The notes beneath the pieces are model-generated. The model searched no databases, was not told the origin of the DNA, and was given only the letters and a program-made list of their open reading frames with translations. A program made the translations under genes and the position numbers. From WHSW01 sp963851045 (GTDB lineage: Bacteria > Actinomycetota > Thermoleophilia > Solirubrobacterales > 70-9), in contig CAWKNC010000001.1 of NCBI GenBank assembly GCA_963851045.1, forward strand, positions 930,001 through 994,000: a stretch of DNA of 64,000 bases. Direction: 5' to 3'. Of this stretch, positions 48,733 to 58,239 are shown one piece after another; the first letter of the stretch is position 1, and each line of letters begins with the position of its first letter.

Positions 48733-50336
48733 AGCGGATCCTGGCGATACTTGCAGTGCTCGGGGCCGCCGCGGCGTTGCTCTTCACGAGCGGGGCCGGT
48801 GGCGATGAGGGCACCTACGAGGTCCGTGCGATCTTCGACAACGCGAGCTTCCTCGTCACCGCGGAGGACGTGCGCATCGCCGGTGCCAAGGTCGGCTCGG
48901 TCGCTGACGTCGACATCGCGGGTGCCGACGAGGCGGCGACCGAGGACGGCGACCCCGCGCCGGGCAAGGCGGTAGTCGTGCTGCGAATCGACGACCCTGC
49001 CTTCCACGACTTTCGCCAGGACGCATCCTGTCTGATCCGCCCGCAATCGCTGATCGGCGAGAAGTTCGTCGAGTGCACGCCAACCGAGCCGCGCGCCTCG
49101 GGCATCTCGCCGCCGCCTGAGCTTGAGCAGATCGCCGACGGCGAGCCAGGTGAGGGCCAGTACCTGCTGCCGCTCGAGCGCAATGGCAAGGCGATCGACC
49201 TCGACCTCGTCAACAACATCATGCGCGAGCCCTACCCCGATCGCTTCCGCCTCATCCTCAACGATCTTGGCGCCGGTCTTGCCGCTCGCGGGGACGAGCT
49301 CGCCGAGATCGTCGAGCGCGCCAACCCGGCGCTGCGCGAGACGAACAAGGTGCTCGCGATCCTGCGCCAGCAGAACAAGGCGCTCGAGCGCCTCGCGGTC
49401 GACGGCGACGCAGTGATGACCGCGCTCGCACGCGAGCGCGAGAGCGTCGCCGGCTTCATCAACTCGTCCGAGGTGGTCGGCGCGGCCACCGCCGAGCGCC
49501 GCGCCGAGCTGGAGGAGGGATTCGCCAAGCTGCCCGGGTTCCTGCGCGAGCTGCAGTCGACGATGGTCGAGCTGGGCCGCTTCTCCGACGCCGCGACCCC
49601 GGTGTTCTCCGACCTGGGCGAGGCGGCGCCCTCGCTGACCAGGCTCAACCTCGAGACGATCCCGTTCTCGAGCGCCTCGACCGGCGCGGTCGAGACGCTC
49701 GGCACGTCGGCCGAGCGTTCGGGCCCGGCGCTGGTCGGCGCCGACTCGGTGATCCGCCAGATCCGCGGTCTGGCCAAGGACGGTGCACCCGCGAGCAAGA
49801 ACCTGAAGAAGCTCCTCGCCAGCCTGCGCAAGACCCGAGGCTTCGAGTACTTCCTGGAAACGCTCTTCGGGCTCGGCGGGACCGTCAACTCCTTCGATCA
49901 GTACGGGCATTTCGTGCGCACCCTGATCCCGACGCAGAACTGCTTTGACTACACGGTGATCCCCCAGTCGGGCTGCAGCGCGAAGTTCGGCGCCGCGTCG
50001 CTGAGCGCGAGCCAGTTCCAGCGCCAGCTGGAAAAGGCCTTCCGCAAGGCGGTTCGCGCGCTGAGCGACGAGGAGCGCGACAGCGACCAGGCTGGCGAGG
50101 AGCCCGGCAACGAGGCGGCCGGCGACGTGGCGCCGGAGAGCGCACCCGAGGAGACCGAGGCGCCGCCGGCGGAGGAGAGCCCCGAGCCGGAAACCGAGAT
50201 CGGCCCGGCGACCGAGCTCGACCCACCCGCCGCGGGCGATCCGGCAACAGAGGGCGAGGCCGAGGTCGGCTTCGGTCCCAGCGAGCGGCTGCTCGAGTTC
50301 CTGATCGGCGACGGGCGCCGGGGAGGCTCGCGATGA
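48729..50336 (+). CDS. MCE-family protein 2 of 6
   Basis: A 535-residue protein. A short N-terminal helix (about 4-22, ILAILAVLGAAAALLF) leads into an MCE domain (about 29-120; YEVRAIFDNASFLVTAEDVR, then IAGAKVGSVADVDI). The helical barrel region extends to about 430. The C-terminus (about 445-520) is a long Glu/Pro/Ala-rich disordered tail. No lipobox is visible. It overlaps its neighbours at both ends (ATGA), so the cluster is one translationally coupled operon. Confidence 0.92.
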   Translation: MKRILAILAVLGAAAALLFTSGAGGDEGTYEVRAIFDNASFLVTAEDVRIAGAKVGSVADVDIAGADEAATEDGDPAPGKAVVVLRIDDPAFHDFRQDASCLIRPQSLIGEKFVECTPTEPRASGISPPPELEQIADGEPGEGQYLLPLERNGKAIDLDLVNNIMREPYPDRFRLILNDLGAGLAARGDELAEIVERANPALRETNKVLAILRQQNKALERLAVDGDAVMTALARERESVAGFINSSEVVGAATAERRAELEEGFAKLPGFLRELQSTMVELGRFSDAATPVFSDLGEAAPSLTRLNLETIPFSSASTGAVETLGTSAERSGPALVGADSVIRQIRGLAKDGAPASKNLKKLLASLRKTRGFEYFLETLFGLGGTVNSFDQYGHFVRTLIPTQNCFDYTVIPQSGCSAKFGAASLSASQFQRQLEKAFRKAVRALSDEERDSDQAGEEPGNEAAGDVAPESAPEETEAPPAEESPEPETEIGPATELDPPAAGDPATEGEAEVGFGPSERLLEFLIGDGRRGGSR

Positions 50337-51766
50337 GAGGCCGCACAAGCCTTGCCGCGAGCCCGACGATGGTCGGCGCGCTGACCGTGATGGTCGTCGT
50401 CCTGGCCGTGTTTCTCGCCTACAACGCGAACCAGGGCCTGCCCTTCGTGCCGTCCTATCGGATCTCGGCCGACGTGCCCAACGCCGACCTGCTCGTGCCG
50501 ACCAACGAGGTGCGGATCGGCGGTGTTCGGGTTGGCGTGATTGAGGCGATCGAGCCGCAGCAGGACGAAAACGGCGAGGTCTCGGCGCGCCTGGACCTCA
50601 AGCTCGACCGCGACGTCGAGGAGCTTCCGGTCGACTCGACGTTCATCGTCCGGGCCCGCTCGGCGCTCGGCCTCAAATATCTCGAGATCAATCAGGGCAC
50701 TTCGTCTGAGGGCTATCCGGCAGGCTCGGTGATCCCGATCTCGAGTGCCCGGCCGGAGCCGGTTGAGATCGACGAGGTCCTCAGCACCTTCGACGGGCCA
50801 ACCCGCGAGGCGATCCGCGAGGGTCTGTTCGAGTTCGGCAACGCACTTGCCGGGCGCGGGCCTGATCTCAACGAGGCAATCGGGCGCCTCCCGAGCGTGC
50901 TCGAGAACCTCGAGCCGGTGATGGCGAACCTGTCCGCTCCCGAGACGGGCCTCGGGCGCTTCGTCACCTCGCTCGCGGCAACGGCGGCCGAGGTAGCGCC
51001 GGTCGCCGAGGTTCAGGGGCGGCTGTTCGTCGATCTGGACACGACCTTCACCTCCCTTGCCGAAGTCGCGAGGCCATTCATCCAGGAGACGATCTCCGAG
51101 TCTCCGCCGACCCTTGACGCCGGCACCCGCGCACTGCCGGTCGTGCGGCCGTTCCTTGCCCACAGCGCAACTCTCTTCAACGAGCTTCAGCCTGGCGTCG
51201 AGACGCTGGCGGAGACGGCACCGGTCCTGACCGAGGCGGTGCAGACAGGCACCCCGGCCCTGCGCGCGTCGCCGCAGCTCAACCGCGAGCTCGCCAATAC
51301 CGCCGTCACGCTCGAGCGCTTCAGCGACGACGCGGGCGTGCGCTCGGGGATCGACCGCCTCGACGAGACGGTCAACACGCTGGCGCCGTTCGCCTCCTTC
51401 GTCACCCCGGCGCAGACCGTCTGCAACTACGGAACGCTGCTGTTCCGCAACTTCGGTAGCTCGGTCTCGAAGGGCTCCGGCGGCAGCACCTGGCAGCGCG
51501 TCAGCGTCTTCGAGCCCGCGACAGGCCCCAACAGCGAGGGGTCTCCCTCATCGGCGCCTGCAAACGGCGGCGGTCCCGACAACGCGAACTTCCTCCACTA
51601 CAACCCGTATCCGAACACCGCCGCGCCCGGGCAGACTCGCGAGTGTGAGGCTGGCAATGAGCCCTACGCTGTCGGCCGCCAGGTGATCGGCAATGTGCCC
51701 GGTAACCAGGGCACGGTCACCGCTGATCAGCCGGGCTCGGCCTCCACCGGGGAAGAGGATCAGTGA
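50333..51766 (+). CDS. MCE-family protein 3 of 6
   Basis: A 477-residue protein with a transmembrane helix at about 13-33 (MVGALTVMVVVLAVFLAYNA) and an MCE domain (about 42-125; YRISADVPNADLLVPTNEVR, then IGGVRVGVIEAIEP). The segment after it (PEPVEIDEVLSTFDGPTREA) is the conserved entry to the helical region in this family. The C-terminal end is Gly/Pro/Asn-rich and ends acidic. It is closest in layout to MCE 4 of the cluster. It overlaps both neighbours by 4 bp. Confidence 0.92.
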   Translation: MRGRTSLAASPTMVGALTVMVVVLAVFLAYNANQGLPFVPSYRISADVPNADLLVPTNEVRIGGVRVGVIEAIEPQQDENGEVSARLDLKLDRDVEELPVDSTFIVRARSALGLKYLEINQGTSSEGYPAGSVIPISSARPEPVEIDEVLSTFDGPTREAIREGLFEFGNALAGRGPDLNEAIGRLPSVLENLEPVMANLSAPETGLGRFVTSLAATAAEVAPVAEVQGRLFVDLDTTFTSLAEVARPFIQETISESPPTLDAGTRALPVVRPFLAHSATLFNELQPGVETLAETAPVLTEAVQTGTPALRASPQLNRELANTAVTLERFSDDAGVRSGIDRLDETVNTLAPFASFVTPAQTVCNYGTLLFRNFGSSVSKGSGGSTWQRVSVFEPATGPNSEGSPSSAPANGGGPDNANFLHYNPYPNTAAPGQTRECEAGNEPYAVGRQVIGNVPGNQGTVTADQPGSASTGEEDQ

Positions 51767-53307
51767 GCATCCTGCGAAGAAGCGATCGCAGCGGAGCCCG
51801 CAAGTCGCCCGGGGTCGAGCCCGATCCCCGGGTCTGGGGCCGCAACTACCGGGGACCGGCGCCCTGGATCTTCGGCCTGGTCATGTTCTTCATCTTCTCG
51901 ATCCTCATTTACCTCGCGTTCGCCAAGCAGCTGCCCTGGTCAAGCCCTGCCTATCAGCTGCACGCAACCTTCGAGAACGCAACCACGCTGCGCGCGACCG
52001 CACCGGTACGCATCGCCGGCGTCAACGTCGGCGAGGTGACGAACATCGACCGCGGCGAGGGCAACCTCGTCGATGTCACCTTCAGCATCGACGAGGACGG
52101 CCGGCCGATCCACGACGACGCCGAGGCGGAGATCCGGCCGCGGCTGTTCTTGGAGGGCAACTTCTTCATCGACTTGAAGCCGGGCAGCCCGAGTGCGGCC
52201 GAGTTGCCCGACGGCGGTCAGATCCCGTTCACCCAGACGTCGACCGCGGTGCAGATCGACGAAATCCTCGCGGCGTTGCAGGAGCCGACCCGCAAGGGGC
52301 TCCAGCGGACGCTCCAGGGCTTCGGCACAGCGCTCAACTACCAGCCGACGGCTGCCGCCGACCGCACGCAGGACCCCGATGTCGCGGGTGAGAGCGCCGG
52401 CGAGTCGCTCAACGACGCGTTTGCCTACGGCGAGGAGGCGGGCCGCGGAACCGCGATCGTCTCCGATGCGCTGCGCGGCCAGAACGAGGGCGATCTCGCC
52501 GGCTTCATCGCCGAGACCCGGACGGTCTTCGCAAAGCTGGCCAGCCGCGAGGAGGATCTCGGCAACCTGATCACCAACTTCAACGGCTTTGCCGCCGCGC
52601 TGGCCAACGAGTCGGCAAACCTCTCGCGGACGATTGCCGATCTCGAGCCGACGCTGCGCGAGGCGACCACCTCGTTCGCCAACCTCAACGAGGCCCTGCC
52701 GCCGCTGCGCGCGCTCGCGATTGCGTCGGAGCCAGGCATCGAGGAGCTGCCGGACACGATCGACGCGTTCAACCCGTGGCTCGAACAGACGGGCCAGCTC
52801 GTCCAAGACGAAGAACTCGGTGGCTTGGCAAGGCTCGTGCGAAAGAGCGCTCCCGGCCTCGCCGGCGTCAACCAGGCGGCCACGGAGCTGTTCGCGCAGA
52901 CAACCGCACTTTCGCAGTGTTCGAACGCGACGCTGATTCCCACAGCGAACGCTCAGATCACCGCCGACGCCGGTGGGTGGACCTCCGGCCAGCCCAACTT
53001 CTACGAGCTCTTCTACGGGCTGGTGAACCTTGCCGGCGTCGGCCAGGGCTTCGATGGAAACGGCCCGTATCTACGCCTGCAAGCCGGAGGCGGACCGAGC
53101 CTCGTGGGGACCACAAACCCCACACCTCGCGTCAACGACCAGGTCAACTTCACCTACACGATCGAGCCGCCCGAGGGCATCCAGCCGGTCTTGCCGACTT
53201 CGCCGCCGCCGTTCCGGATGGACGTCGCCTGCGCGACCAATGATCCGCCGAACCTCAACGGTCCTGCCGCCGCACCGGGACCGCCCGACCTGACGCCCCG
53301 CGGATGA
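51763..53307 (+). CDS. MCE-family protein 4 of 6
   Basis: A 514-residue protein starting GTG at 51763. Its cytoplasmic N-terminus is longer than in its neighbours (about 30 residues, basic), followed by a helix (about 34-55, IFGLVMFFIFSILIYLAF) and an MCE domain (about 65-150; YQLHATFENATTLRATAPVR, then IAGVNVGEVTNIDRG). The linker STAVQIDEILAALQEPTRKG matches the other members. The C-terminal quarter is Pro-rich. Overlaps with both neighbours support cotranscription. Confidence 0.92.
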   Translation: MSILRRSDRSGARKSPGVEPDPRVWGRNYRGPAPWIFGLVMFFIFSILIYLAFAKQLPWSSPAYQLHATFENATTLRATAPVRIAGVNVGEVTNIDRGEGNLVDVTFSIDEDGRPIHDDAEAEIRPRLFLEGNFFIDLKPGSPSAAELPDGGQIPFTQTSTAVQIDEILAALQEPTRKGLQRTLQGFGTALNYQPTAAADRTQDPDVAGESAGESLNDAFAYGEEAGRGTAIVSDALRGQNEGDLAGFIAETRTVFAKLASREEDLGNLITNFNGFAAALANESANLSRTIADLEPTLREATTSFANLNEALPPLRALAIASEPGIEELPDTIDAFNPWLEQTGQLVQDEELGGLARLVRKSAPGLAGVNQAATELFAQTTALSQCSNATLIPTANAQITADAGGWTSGQPNFYELFYGLVNLAGVGQGFDGNGPYLRLQAGGGPSLVGTTNPTPRVNDQVNFTYTIEPPEGIQPVLPTSPPPFRMDVACATNDPPNLNGPAAAPGPPDLTPRG

Positions 53308-54701
53308 GACGAGTACTGCGCGAACATCTGACCGACTTCGTCGCCGTCGTGGTGCTGTTCGTCGTCGGCTTGGCGATCACCGGGTATGTGCTGTCTCAGC
53401 AACAGCAGCCGTACCCGTCGTGGATCCCGTTCCTCGGTGACGAGCGCGTCGAGCTGAAGGCCGAGCTCTCGACCGCGCAGGCGGTGACGCCCGGACAGGG
53501 ACAGACCGTGAACATCTCGGGCGTCAAGGCCGGCGATATCTCCGAGGTCGAGCTCGTGGACGGCCACGCGGTGGTGACGATGCTCGTCGAACCGAAGTAC
53601 GCCGCGCTTCTCCATCCCGATGCGTCGGTGCTGATGCGCCCGCGCACCGGTCTTCAGGACATGACCCTGGAGGTCGATCCGGGCACCGGTACCGAGACTC
53701 TCGAGGAGGGCTCGACGATTCCGCTCTCGCAGACCGAGCCGAACATCAATCCCGATCAGATCCTCGCCTCGCTCGACGGCGACACCCGCGACTATCTGCA
53801 GCTGCTTGTACAGGCGGGTGGCGAGGGACTCGGCGGCCGCGGGAAGCAGCTCTCAGCAGGGCTGCGGCGCTTCGAACCGTTCGGTCGCGACCTCGCGGCC
53901 ATCAACGGCCTGCTGGCAAAACGCCGCCAGAACATCGCCAGTTCGATCACGGCGTTTCGCGAGCTCTCCACCGAACTCGCGCGCAGCGACGTCCGCCTGG
54001 CGGAGTGGGTGACCGCGCAGAGTGAGGCTTTGGGCGGATTCGCCAATCAGAGCGAGGCCCTTCAGGAGAGCCTGCGCGAGTTCCCGCCCGCGTTGGCGGC
54101 GACCCGCGAGGGGCTTGCCAGCAGCGACAGGCTCTCAACGGTCCTCGGTCCCGCCTCCGAGGCGCTGATCCCGACGGCGCAGTCCTTCGCTCCAGCCCAG
54201 CGCTCACTCCAGGAGTTCGTGCGTGCGACGGTCGATCCGATCGAGAGCCAGATTCGTCCTTTCACCCGCCAGGTCCGCCCGCCGATTAGACACCTCAAGC
54301 AGGCCTCCGGACCGCTTGCGGCCACCTCCAAAGCGACCGCCAAGTCCCTGGGCGACATCAACCGCCTGTTCAACGCCTGGGCCTACAACCCGCAGGGCTC
54401 GGAGGAGGGCTATCTGTTCTGGGCGGCGTGGCTTAACCACAACGCCAACTCGACAGCGCAGCTTCAGGACGCGCACGGACCGCTCGCGCGCGCCGTCGTG
54501 CTGCAGTCCTGCGCCACCGCGCTTTTGGCCGAACAGCTCGTCGGCCCGAACGGCGTGACCAGGCCGTTCCTCTGGACCCTCCAGCAATACACGAGCGCTC
54601 CGAGGAGCGAGGTCGTCTGCCCGCTGGACCCCAGCTATGTGCCCGCACCCCCACCCTTGTTCTCCGAACCGGCCGACAGCGAGAGCGAAGATGGAAACTA
54701 G
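53304..54701 (+). CDS. MCE-family protein 5 of 6
   Basis: A 465-residue protein with a transmembrane helix (about 11-31, FVAVVVLFVVGLAITGYVLS) and a divergent MCE domain (about 48-135; VELKAELSTAQAVTPGQGQT, then VNISGVKAGDISEVELVDGH), in which the second strand begins NISG instead of RI(A/G)G. The helical part includes ILASLDGDTRDYLQLLVQAG. The stop overlaps the start of MCE 6 (ATG at 54691 lies 11 bp inside this gene). In mycobacteria the fifth Mce is a lipoprotein; no lipobox is seen here. Confidence 0.92.
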   Translation: MRRVLREHLTDFVAVVVLFVVGLAITGYVLSQQQQPYPSWIPFLGDERVELKAELSTAQAVTPGQGQTVNISGVKAGDISEVELVDGHAVVTMLVEPKYAALLHPDASVLMRPRTGLQDMTLEVDPGTGTETLEEGSTIPLSQTEPNINPDQILASLDGDTRDYLQLLVQAGGEGLGGRGKQLSAGLRRFEPFGRDLAAINGLLAKRRQNIASSITAFRELSTELARSDVRLAEWVTAQSEALGGFANQSEALQESLREFPPALAATREGLASSDRLSTVLGPASEALIPTAQSFAPAQRSLQEFVRATVDPIESQIRPFTRQVRPPIRHLKQASGPLAATSKATAKSLGDINRLFNAWAYNPQGSEEGYLFWAAWLNHNANSTAQLQDAHGPLARAVVLQSCATALLAEQLVGPNGVTRPFLWTLQQYTSAPRSEVVCPLDPSYVPAPPPLFSEPADSESEDGN

Positions 54702-56232
54702 GCCGCCCGGCGCATTCAGAATCCTGGTCGCGGTCGGCTTCACGATCTCGTGCTTCGCCCTGGCGCTCTTCCTCTGGCTTGCCTTCGGCGGCTCGGTCCC
54801 CCTGAAGCCCGAGGGCTATCGCTTCACGGTTCCGCTCCAGGAGGCCACGCAGCTGGCGGTCGAGTCCGACGTCCGCATCTCCGGCGTCTCAGTTGGGCGT
54901 GTCAAGGGAATCGAACTCTCAAACACTGGCGATGCAGACGCAACGATCGAGCTCGAGGCCTCCTACTCGCCGATCCCCACGGATACCCGTGCCGTTCTGC
55001 GCCAGAAGACGCTCCTCGGCGAGACCTACGTTGAGCTAACGCCCGGCAGCAATGAGGCCGACACCCTCCCTGAGGGCGGGTCCCTGGAGCCGGCCCAGGT
55101 CTCCGACGCCGTTCAGCTCGACGAGATCTTCCGCGCGTTCGATCCTCAAACGAGGGCGGCATTCCAGGCCTGGATGCAGGGCCAGGCGGCCTCTTTGCGT
55201 GGTCGCGGCGAGGATTTCTCGATTGCGATCGCGAGCCTCCCTGCGTTCGCCGACAGCGCCGATCGCCTGCTGCGTTTGCTCGAGAGCCAGGACGTGGCGG
55301 TGAGCGACTTCGTTCGCAACACGGGTGACGCTTTCGGGGCGCTCTCTGAACGCTCAGGGCAGCTGAGCGGCACGATCGAAAACGCCGCAACGGTCTTCGG
55401 CACCACGGCCGAGCGCAATGCGGAGCTGGCCGAGATCTTCCGCATCTTCCCGACCTTCCTGCGTGAGTCGCGCGCGACGCTGACGCGGCTCGAGCAGTTC
55501 GCGATCGACACCGATCCCGTGGCGGTCGGCCTGCAACCCGCCGCGCGGGAGCTGACGCCGACGCTCGCCGAGGTGCAGCGCCTCGCGCCGGTTCTCGACA
55601 CGTTCTTCGTGGGCCTGACGCGCACGACGAAGGTCGGCCCGGCCGGCCTGCGCGCCACGACCCGCCTGCTCGACTCGTCTCTGCCGTCGATCCTTGAGGG
55701 CTTCGACCCGTGGCTCGCGCAGTTCAACCCGATCCTCCAGGTGTTCGCCGACTACCGCCGCGAGGTCGCCGCAGCGCTCGCGAACCTCGCCGCTGCGAGC
55801 AACGGTGTCCTGTTCGACCTCGCCTCAGGCGACTCGATCCACTATCTGCGGTCGACGGCGCCCCTCTCCCCCGAGGCGCTTTCGACCTACCCGCGTCGCC
55901 TCGCGAACTCGCGCTCCAATCCCTACTTCAAGCCCGGGGGGTACGCGAATCTGCGGGCCGGCCTCGAATCGTTCGAGACCCGCCACTGCAGCTTCGGCAT
56001 CAACGCGTTCCTCGATCCGAGCTCCCCCGCGAATCCCGCCTTCAACGAGCGGACGCAGGGAGATTCCGAGCTTGCCCAGATCCTCTACGACCGCCTGCAG
56101 CTTTTCGCCTTCGCCGGTCAGACGACGACCCAGGCTGTTCCGACTCCACCCTGCAAGGAACAGGGCCCGTTCCGGTCCATCGGCGAGTCGCCCGAGCAGT
56201 CGCGGTACCTGCATACGCGCGAGTCTCCGTGA
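54691..56232 (+). CDS. MCE-family protein 6 of 6
   Basis: A 513-residue protein starting ATG at 54691 (METRPPGAFRILVAVGFTIS); a longer frame from 54637 runs deeper into MCE 5. The helix is about 10-30, then an MCE domain (about 40-120; YRFTVPLQEATQLAVESDVR, then ISGVSVGRVKGIEL). SDAVQLDEIFRAFDPQTRAA is the shared linker. The C-terminal part has two Cys regions (ETRHCSFGINAF, TPPCKEQGPF) that could form a disulfide. It closes the mce operon; the next gene begins 108 bp on. Confidence 0.92.
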   Translation: METRPPGAFRILVAVGFTISCFALALFLWLAFGGSVPLKPEGYRFTVPLQEATQLAVESDVRISGVSVGRVKGIELSNTGDADATIELEASYSPIPTDTRAVLRQKTLLGETYVELTPGSNEADTLPEGGSLEPAQVSDAVQLDEIFRAFDPQTRAAFQAWMQGQAASLRGRGEDFSIAIASLPAFADSADRLLRLLESQDVAVSDFVRNTGDAFGALSERSGQLSGTIENAATVFGTTAERNAELAEIFRIFPTFLRESRATLTRLEQFAIDTDPVAVGLQPAARELTPTLAEVQRLAPVLDTFFVGLTRTTKVGPAGLRATTRLLDSSLPSILEGFDPWLAQFNPILQVFADYRREVAAALANLAAASNGVLFDLASGDSIHYLRSTAPLSPEALSTYPRRLANSRSNPYFKPGGYANLRAGLESFETRHCSFGINAFLDPSSPANPAFNERTQGDSELAQILYDRLQLFAFAGQTTTQAVPTPPCKEQGPFRSIGESPEQSRYLHTRESP

Positions 56233-56339
56233 GTTGCGGGCTCTCGCCCTCGCTCCGCCCGATCGCAACGTTCGCCACGCCAGCGGGTTAGGGGGAGTGA
56301 GATCCCAATGCGGACGATTTGAGAAAGAGGCAACCCCTA

Positions 56340-57212
56340 GTGAGGTCACGACTTTTCTTCGCGCTCGCCCTGGTTGCGGTGCTGAGCACGTCCGCAATTG
56401 CGTTCGCAGCCGGCGCTGACACCAACGATGCATTCGTGGACGGCCAGATCAAGCCGTCCAAGCTCGACAAGAAGAAGTACAAGCCCGTCGAGCTGCTTTC
56501 GGGTGTTCGCACCTCGGTCCAGGGCGGCGTCAACGGCACCCAGTCCAACCCGGCCAGCGAGTACCTCTCGTACTCGAAGAACATCAAGTTCGATCTGAAC
56601 CAGGGTTCGGTCTGCACGACGCTTCCGCCGAACGGCAGCACCGCCCAGCAGGCGCGCGACGCATGCCCGAAGGACTCATATATCGGCGCCGGTGAGGCCG
56701 AGGTTCAGGGTCCCGGCCTGGTGATCGACGACGTGATCGTCTCCGCTTTCAGGGGCCCGGCAAAGAACGGGATCCAGCTGCACACGGAGAGCCAAGGACT
56801 CGGCCAGGCGGCTCCCACCGTTCTCGCCGAGATCGTCAAGTCGAGGGCCGGCAAGGGCTTCGGCCAAGCGCTCTCGGTCCCTAATGCGCCAGCCACCGGC
56901 GGAATCATGATCACGAAGTTCAACGCGACGATCTTCAAGAGCAGCAAGGTCGTCACCGCGCGCTGCAAGTCCAAGAACATGACCTTCCAGCGCCTCGTCA
57001 CGTACAAGGACGGCACGTCTGAGACCGCCGAGATCACCCAGAAATGCAAGCGCAAGTCCGTCAACGCGAAGTGCGCCAAGGCGCGCACCAAGTTGGACCG
57101 CGCTAAGAGCAAACTGAAGAAACTCCGCAGCCAGGATGCGGACCGCAACCGAGTCCAGAAGGCCAAGGCTCAGGTCAAGAAGGCCAAGAAGAAGGTGTCG
57201 AGGGCCTGCTGA
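56340..57212 (+). CDS. Secreted protein of unknown function, tandem paralog A (basic coiled-coil tail)
   Basis: About 290 residues. GTG at 56340 is preferred over TTG at 56319, because AAAGAGG lies 10 nt upstream and the result (MRSRLFFALALVAVLSTSAI) matches the start of paralog B. After the signal peptide (ends AFA) the core shares most residues with paralog B (for example SNPASEYLSYSKNIKFDL and GSVCTTLPPNGSTAQQARDA). Copy A alone has an extra 50-residue Lys-rich helical tail (KLDRAKSKLKKLRSQDADRN and onwards) ending in Cys. No known family recognised. An envelope or extracellular location is likely. Confidence 0.8.
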   Translation: MRSRLFFALALVAVLSTSAIAFAAGADTNDAFVDGQIKPSKLDKKKYKPVELLSGVRTSVQGGVNGTQSNPASEYLSYSKNIKFDLNQGSVCTTLPPNGSTAQQARDACPKDSYIGAGEAEVQGPGLVIDDVIVSAFRGPAKNGIQLHTESQGLGQAAPTVLAEIVKSRAGKGFGQALSVPNAPATGGIMITKFNATIFKSSKVVTARCKSKNMTFQRLVTYKDGTSETAEITQKCKRKSVNAKCAKARTKLDRAKSKLKKLRSQDADRNRVQKAKAQVKKAKKKVSRAC

Positions 57213-57218
57213 AGCTCC

Positions 57219-57235
57219 GCGGCGCCGTGCCGCGA
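57219..57235 (+). terminator. Weak hairpin after paralog A
   Basis: CGCGGC-GCCGT-GCCGCG is a 6-bp stem just past the stop of paralog A. There is no T tract, so termination is uncertain. The rest of the 189-bp gap up to 57401 probably holds the promoter of paralog B, but I see no clear box. Confidence 0.3.
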
Positions 57236-57401
57236 GTGGCCCCTACGGATATGCTTCATAGTGGATCTTGGTCGCGTGCAACTTTGCCCGCGCTCCCGGG
57301 TTGATAGAGGAGAAGCGGGCCCGGTCCCCAGGTCGGAGTGCGCGAAAAAGCTCAAAACATCGGTGCGCAGAGCACCTGCGCAATACCAGCAGGAGGAGTA
57401 A

Positions 57402-58145
57402 GTGGTTAAGAAGTCAAGGTTTGTAGTGTCGGTCGCGCTTGTTGTCGCGATGGGCACGTCTGCCATCGCATTTGCGCAGGGCACCACCAATGACGCGTTT
57501 GTCGACGGCGCAATTAAGCCGACCAAGCTCGACAAGAAGAAGTACAAGCCCATCGAGCTGTTCTCGGGGGTTCGCACGGAGGTACCGGGCGGTGTCACCG
57601 GCACCCAGTCCAACCCCGCCAGTGAGTACCTCTCGTACTCGAAGAACATCAAGTTCGATCTGGACCAGGGTTCGGTCTGCACGACGCTTCCGCCGAACGG
57701 CAGCACCGCCCAGCAGGCGCGTGACGCATGCCCGAAGGACTCATACATCGGCGCCGGTGAGGCCGAGGTTCAGGGTCCCGGTCTGGTGATCGACGACGTG
57801 ATCGTCTCCGTCTTCAAGGGCCCGGCACAGAACGGGGTTCAGCTGCACACGGAGAGCCAAGGACTCGGCCAGGCGGCTCCCACCGTTCTCGGTGAGATCG
57901 TCAAGTCCAACGCGGGCAAGGGCTACGGACAGGCGCTGTCGGTCCCGAATGCACCGAGCACCGGCGGAATCATGATCACGAAGTTCAACGCGACGATCTT
58001 CAAGAGCAGCAAGAACGTCACTGCGCGTTGCAAGTCCAAGAACATGACCTTCCAGCGCAAGGTCACGTACAAGGACGGCACCACTGAGACCGCTGAGACG
58101 ACTCAGAAGTGCAAGCAGAAGAAGAAGAAGAAGGGCGGCAAGTAA
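57402..58145 (+). CDS. Secreted protein of unknown function, tandem paralog B
   Basis: A 247-residue protein starting GTG at 57402 with AGGAGGAG upstream. The signal peptide is FVVSVALVVAMGTSAIAFAQ. The core is nearly identical to paralog A at protein level and, over about 400 bp, at DNA level, so the duplication is recent or kept alike by conversion. It ends in a short Lys run (KQKKKKKGGK) and lacks the coiled-coil tail of A. Conserved Cys are in GSVCTTLPP, RDACPKDS, ARCKSKN and QKCK. A strong terminator follows. Confidence 0.82.
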   Translation: MVKKSRFVVSVALVVAMGTSAIAFAQGTTNDAFVDGAIKPTKLDKKKYKPIELFSGVRTEVPGGVTGTQSNPASEYLSYSKNIKFDLDQGSVCTTLPPNGSTAQQARDACPKDSYIGAGEAEVQGPGLVIDDVIVSVFKGPAQNGVQLHTESQGLGQAAPTVLGEIVKSNAGKGYGQALSVPNAPSTGGIMITKFNATIFKSSKNVTARCKSKNMTFQRKVTYKDGTTETAETTQKCKQKKKKKGGK

Positions 58146-58178
58146 GCCTCCGTTTTTCGCTTCGACAGGTTCTGAAAG

Positions 58179-58206
58179 GGAAGGGCGGCCTCCGGGCCGC
58201 CCTTCC
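58179..58206 (+). terminator. Strong rho-independent terminator
   Basis: GGAAGGGCGGCC (58179-58190) and GGCCGCCCTTCC (58195-58206) form a perfect 12-bp stem closed by a TCCG loop on a C-G pair, an exceptionally stable UNCG tetraloop. TCTTTG follows. It ends the transcript of paralog B and separates it from the lipoprotein gene. Confidence 0.85.
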
Positions 58207-58239
58207 TCTTTGTCGGGGTCGGTCCGATAGGTTCCGCCG

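Noticed and set aside
48594..50348. 584-codon open frame on the minus strand
   Set aside because: Antisense to two mce genes whose products show clear MCE domains; the frame encodes an Arg/Leu/Ala-rich sequence without motifs.
54637..54690. Upstream start for MCE protein 6
   Set aside because: It would begin inside the MCE 5 C-terminus with a Pro/His-rich stretch unlike other MCE starts; ATG at 54691 places the helix at the N-terminus as in the paralogs.
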